This document shows positions 61,768-64,000 of a stretch of 64,000 nucleotides of DNA, in pieces. Numbering within the stretch: position 1 is the stretch's first letter; every line of letters begins with the position of its first letter. The stretch spans positions 21,945 through 85,944 of the forward strand of contig JAFRJJ010000003.1 of NCBI GenBank assembly GCA_017432325.1, in the 5' to 3' direction. Below the pieces are notes generated by a model, which worked only from the letters and a program-made list of their open reading frames with translations, was not told the origin of the DNA and ran no database searches. A program made the translations under genes and the position numbers. Source of the stretch: Solobacterium sp. (GTDB lineage: Bacteria; Bacillota_I; Bacilli_A; Erysipelotrichales; Erysipelotrichaceae).

Positions 61768-62741
61768 GTGAGAAACCGATTCTGAGCGTCAGCCATCTGA
61801 AAACATATTTTGACGTCACAAAAGGATTATTTTCCAAAAAGCAGATCGTAAAGGCAGTTGATGATGTCAGCTTTGACATCATGCCGAACGAGACATTCGG
61901 TCTGGTCGGTGAATCAGGCTGCGGCAAGACGACACTTGGCAGAACCATCGTCAAATTATATGAACCGACCGGCGGTTCCATTACATTTGAAGGACAGGAC
62001 ATTGCCAAGATCAAGGGTGCCGAGCTGAAGGCCTATAGAAAGAACATGCAGATGATCTTCCAGGATCCCTATGCATCACTGAACCCCCGTATGACGGTCG
62101 GTGAGATCATTAAGGAACCGATGATCATTCACAATATTTATGACACAGATGCAGAACGTGAAGCGCGTGTTGTCGAACTGCTGAAGATCGTCGGTCTGAA
62201 GCCTGACCATATCCGCCGTTATCCGGCTGAATTCTCAGGCGGACAGAGACAGCGTATCGGTATCGCAAGAGCGCTGGCAGTCGACCCGAAGTTCATCGTC
62301 TGCGATGAACCGATCTCCGCGCTGGACGTTTCCATCCAGGCACAGGTCGTCAACCTGCTGAAGAACATTCAGAAGGAACTCGGTCTGTCATATCTGTTCA
62401 TCGCGCATGACCTTTCCATGGTCAAGCATATTTCCGACCGTATCGGCGTCATGTATCTGGGCCACATGGTTGAAATGGGTCCCGGAAACGACGTCTATCA
62501 CAGACCTCTGCATCCGTATACAACAGCTCTGCTGTCAGCCATCCCGATCCCCGATCCGGATGTTGCCAAGGCAAAGAGCAGGATCATTCTGGAAGGCGAA
62601 ATTCCCAGCCCGATCAATCCTCCCGCAGGATGCCCGTTCTGCACGAGATGCCAGAAGGCAACGGAAAGATGCCACAGGGAAATGCCTCAGCCGATCCAGG
62701 TCGGTACGAGAATGGTTGCCTGCCATCTGTACGAGCGCTGA
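61764..62741 (+). CDS. oppF: Oligopeptide/dipeptide ABC transporter ATPase, OppF-like
   Basis: 325 aa. Walker [16 protein letters not shown], signature [63 protein letters not shown] and the OppF C-terminus with [20 protein letters not shown]. It pairs with OppD to drive peptide import at the inner face of the membrane. Gene order D-F first, with no permease before or directly after, is unusual because ATPases normally close the operon. Confidence 0.9.
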   Translation: MSEKPILSVSHLKTYFDVTKGLFSKKQIVKAVDDVSFDIMPNETFGLVGESGCGKTTLGRTIVKLYEPTGGSITFEGQDIAKIKGAELKAYRKNMQMIFQDPYASLNPRMTVGEIIKEPMIIHNIYDTDAEREARVVELLKIVGLKPDHIRRYPAEFSGGQRQRIGIARALAVDPKFIVCDEPISALDVSIQAQVVNLLKNIQKELGLSYLFIAHDLSMVKHISDRIGVMYLGHMVEMGPGNDVYHRPLHPYTTALLSAIPIPDPDVAKAKSRIILEGEIPSPINPPAGCPFCTRCQKATERCHREMPQPIQVGTRMVACHLYER

Positions 62742-62756
62742 TCCCGGACAAAGGGA

Positions 62757-62785
62757 AAGACAAACCTGATCAAAGGTGTTAAAAT
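62757..62785 (+). promoter_or_regulatory. Extended -10 promoter for the small RNA candidate
   Basis: TGT-TAAAAT (-10 at 62780-62785) with a weak -35 AAGACA at 62757-62762 (17-base gap). The predicted start is about 62791-62792, the first base of the stem below. Confidence 0.55.
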
Positions 62786-62790
62786 CAGAA

Positions 62791-62856
62791 AGGCAAGATG
62801 AGTACGTATATATTCTCCTGTCGCCAACAGAGAATCTGTACCTCTTGCCTTTTATT
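62791..62856 (+). ncRNA. Candidate small structured RNA with built-in terminator
   Basis: AGGCAAGA (62791-62798) pairs perfectly with TCTTGCCT (62843-62850), followed by TTTATT. Inside, GTAC (62802-62805) can pair with GTAC (62838-62841), and ATTCT(C)CTGT-CGCCA-ACAGAGAAT forms an inner hairpin. The result is one compact three-tier stem of about 60 bases with its own promoter. I do not recognise the class. A plain terminator for oppF is the conservative alternative. Confidence 0.5.
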
Positions 62857-62951
62857 ATCCCATAGTGACCCATGCATGCAGGCTGCAGTCAGGCTGCCTG
62901 AGGATCTGTAAGGGTTCTTTTTTACGGAGGTTGATTATATAATTGTATAGA

Positions 62952-62969
62952 ATATGACCGCGGTCATAT
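62952..62969. promoter_or_regulatory. Perfect 18-bp palindrome before the TauE/SafE gene
   Basis: ATATGACCGCGGTCATAT, centred 55 bases before the ATG and just after AT-rich TATAAT/TATAGAAT sequences. A dimeric repressor such as a GntR- or TetR-type protein is a likely ligand (inference). Confidence 0.7.
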
Positions 62970-63015
62970 GATCCACAGCAGCACAATACAGTAAAAGTCA
63001 GGAGGATGGAAATGT

Positions 63016-63792
63016 ATGTATCTGTTAATCAGTTTGTTTGCCAGCCTGATCGGCGCGATATGCGGCATCGGCGGCGGTGTTATTATCAAACCTGTTCTTG
63101 ATCTGCTGACCAATGACGGTTCGGCAACGATCAACTTCCTGTCTTCATGTACCGTATTCTCAATGAGTCTGTATTCCGTGATCAAGGAAGTCACATCCGG
63201 GAAGAGCAGTATCGATTACAGCAAAATGATCCCGCTGGGCATCGGTTCCGCGATCGGCGGCCTGTTCGGAAACTCGCTGTTCTCGTTTGTGAAGAACCAG
63301 TTTGAAAACCCGAACATCATCAGCGGCATCCAGTCCATCTGCCTCAGCATCGTCGTGATCGCATGTACGATCTATACACTCAATAAATCGAAGATCAAAA
63401 CGATGGAAGTCAAAAATCCGGTGGCTTCATGCCTGATCGGTTTCTTCCTCGGTACGATGTCCAGCTTCCTGGGCATCGGCGGCGGTCCGATCAACCTTGT
63501 CGTCCTGTATTTCTTCTTCTCACTGACGACAAAATCGGCAGCTACATGCAGTATCTTCATCATCCTATTCGGACAGATCACGAACCTGGGAAAGACCATC
63601 CTCTCACATGCCATCCCTCCGTTTGATACGCTGACACTGATCCTGATGATCGCCGGCGGCATCGGCGGCGGCATCATCGGCAGAAAGGTCAACAAGAAGA
63701 TCGATGACAATACCGTCGACAAGCTGTTCTACTTTGCGATGGGACTGATCATCATCGCCTGCATGATCAACATCAAAAAATATCTGTTCTGA
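63016..63792 (+). CDS. TauE/SafE-family membrane permease
   Basis: 258 aa, about eight membrane helices. The family's duplicated signature is present: AICGIGGGVIIKPVLDLL near residue 18 and SSFLGIGGGPINLVVLYFFFSL near 155, then IAGGIGGGIIGRKVNKKI near 220. Members export or import sulfonates, sulfite or small organic anions. AGGAGG lies 10 bases before the ATG at 63016 (an out-of-frame ATG at 63012 is ignored). It is alone in its transcript, downstream of the palindrome. Confidence 0.85.
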   Translation: MYLLISLFASLIGAICGIGGGVIIKPVLDLLTNDGSATINFLSSCTVFSMSLYSVIKEVTSGKSSIDYSKMIPLGIGSAIGGLFGNSLFSFVKNQFENPNIISGIQSICLSIVVIACTIYTLNKSKIKTMEVKNPVASCLIGFFLGTMSSFLGIGGGPINLVVLYFFFSLTTKSAATCSIFIILFGQITNLGKTILSHAIPPFDTLTLILMIAGGIGGGIIGRKVNKKIDDNTVDKLFYFAMGLIIIACMINIKKYLF

Positions 63793-63816
63793 AAATCAGC
63801 TCCGGCTGATTTTTTT
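63793..63816 (+). terminator. Rho-independent terminator after the permease gene
   Basis: ATCAGC-TCCG-GCTGAT followed by TTTTTT. Confidence 0.85.
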
Positions 63817-63859
63817 GACGGATCATGCGCCTGATAAAATGTCATATAATAAACCCTGG

Positions 63860-64000
63860 GTGCGCCAGTTCGGCGTCAGTAATATAGCAGGGTGAAACTC
63901 CCTGTCCGGCAAAGCCGCAGCGGGCAGCCGGTACTCAGTCTTGGAGCCGAAGTCGTGAGACGAGGTTTAAGCGTAGACAGAGAAGCACATAGACCGCAGT
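63860..64000 (+). mobile_element. 5' end of a group II intron (truncated by window end)
   Basis: Begins with the conserved GTGCG boundary at 63860. Domain I features of bacterial group II introns follow: CAGGGTGAAACTCCCTG, GCCGCAG, TTGGAGCC, GTCGTGAGACGAGG and TTTAAGCG. There is no coding frame in this part. The intron-encoded reverse transcriptase should lie beyond the window. The insertion point is 44 bases after a terminator and just after a TATAAT (63845-63850). Confidence 0.75.

Noticed and set aside
1..64000. CRISPR arrays, tRNA and rRNA genes
   Set aside because: No regularly spaced direct repeats, cloverleaf-like sequences ending in CCA or rRNA signatures were seen on reading through; tRNAs could still be missed without a covariance search.

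Overview
The window reads as a chromosome segment of a mid-GC, low-polarity Bacillota (Firmicutes), most likely an Erysipelotrichales or related gut lineage. This rests on strong AGGAGG ribosome-binding sites, short intergenic gaps, abundant rho-independent terminators, CcpA-type cre-like sites, DASS-type anion carriers, an OppDF pair and a GlgB. The exact taxon cannot be fixed from sequence alone. About 56 genes are supported. No rRNA, tRNA or CRISPR array was seen.

Region 1 (1-5.6 kb): the 3' part of a repeat protein, then two overlapping TIR-domain membrane proteins (one with a decayed active site, one with TPR repeats), a small lipoprotein, a LURP/Tubby-like protein and a PHP-family phosphatase. 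Region 2 (5.6-23.9 kb): mixed metabolism. It holds a YhhN gene broken by an in-frame TGA, M20 and S10 peptidases, a SWIM protein, an intact YhhN, a NUDIX gene that appears leaderless, a LysR regulator divergent from an UlaG-like lactonase plus tartrate/D-malate dehydrogenase operon, an MgtC-like protein, a CASTOR/POLLUX-like channel, a PIG-L deacetylase with a GPH sugar carrier, a GH13 glucosidase and a second M20 enzyme.

Region 3 (23.9-51.9 kb) is the centrepiece: an aldarate (glucarate/galactarate) and sugar-acid catabolic supercluster. It has three LysR regulators, a CdaR/PucR-like regulator followed by a PrpR-like regulator with a degenerate AAA+ domain, two DASS carriers, GudD, a GudD paralogue, GarD, a galactonate-dehydratase-like enolase-superfamily enzyme, a UxuA-like protein, a TIM-barrel epimerase, a LarA-like protein, an aldo/keto reductase, four paralogous B3-like metallo-beta-lactamase-fold proteins, a further UlaG-like protein, a DapA-family lyase, tartronate semialdehyde reductase and MOFRL glycerate 2-kinase. 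Together they give a readable route: aldarate uptake, lactone opening (inferred), dehydration to 5-keto-4-deoxyglucarate, cleavage by the DapA-like enzyme (inferred, replacing GarL) to pyruvate and tartronate semialdehyde, reduction to D-glycerate and phosphorylation to 2-phosphoglycerate. Promoter regions across the cluster share TGAAAC/TTTGAAAC motifs and one duplicated regulatory module with identical internal spacing.

Region 4 (51.9-64 kb): nitroreductase, a P-loop/CYTH-like fusion preceded by a highly structured 130-nt element, GlgB, a Cof-type HAD phosphatase, an alpha/beta hydrolase, a guanylate kinase with an S9 peptidase, an OppDF ATPase pair without permeases in view, a compact candidate small RNA, a TauE/SafE permease behind a perfect 18-bp palindrome, and the 5' end of a group II intron running off the window.
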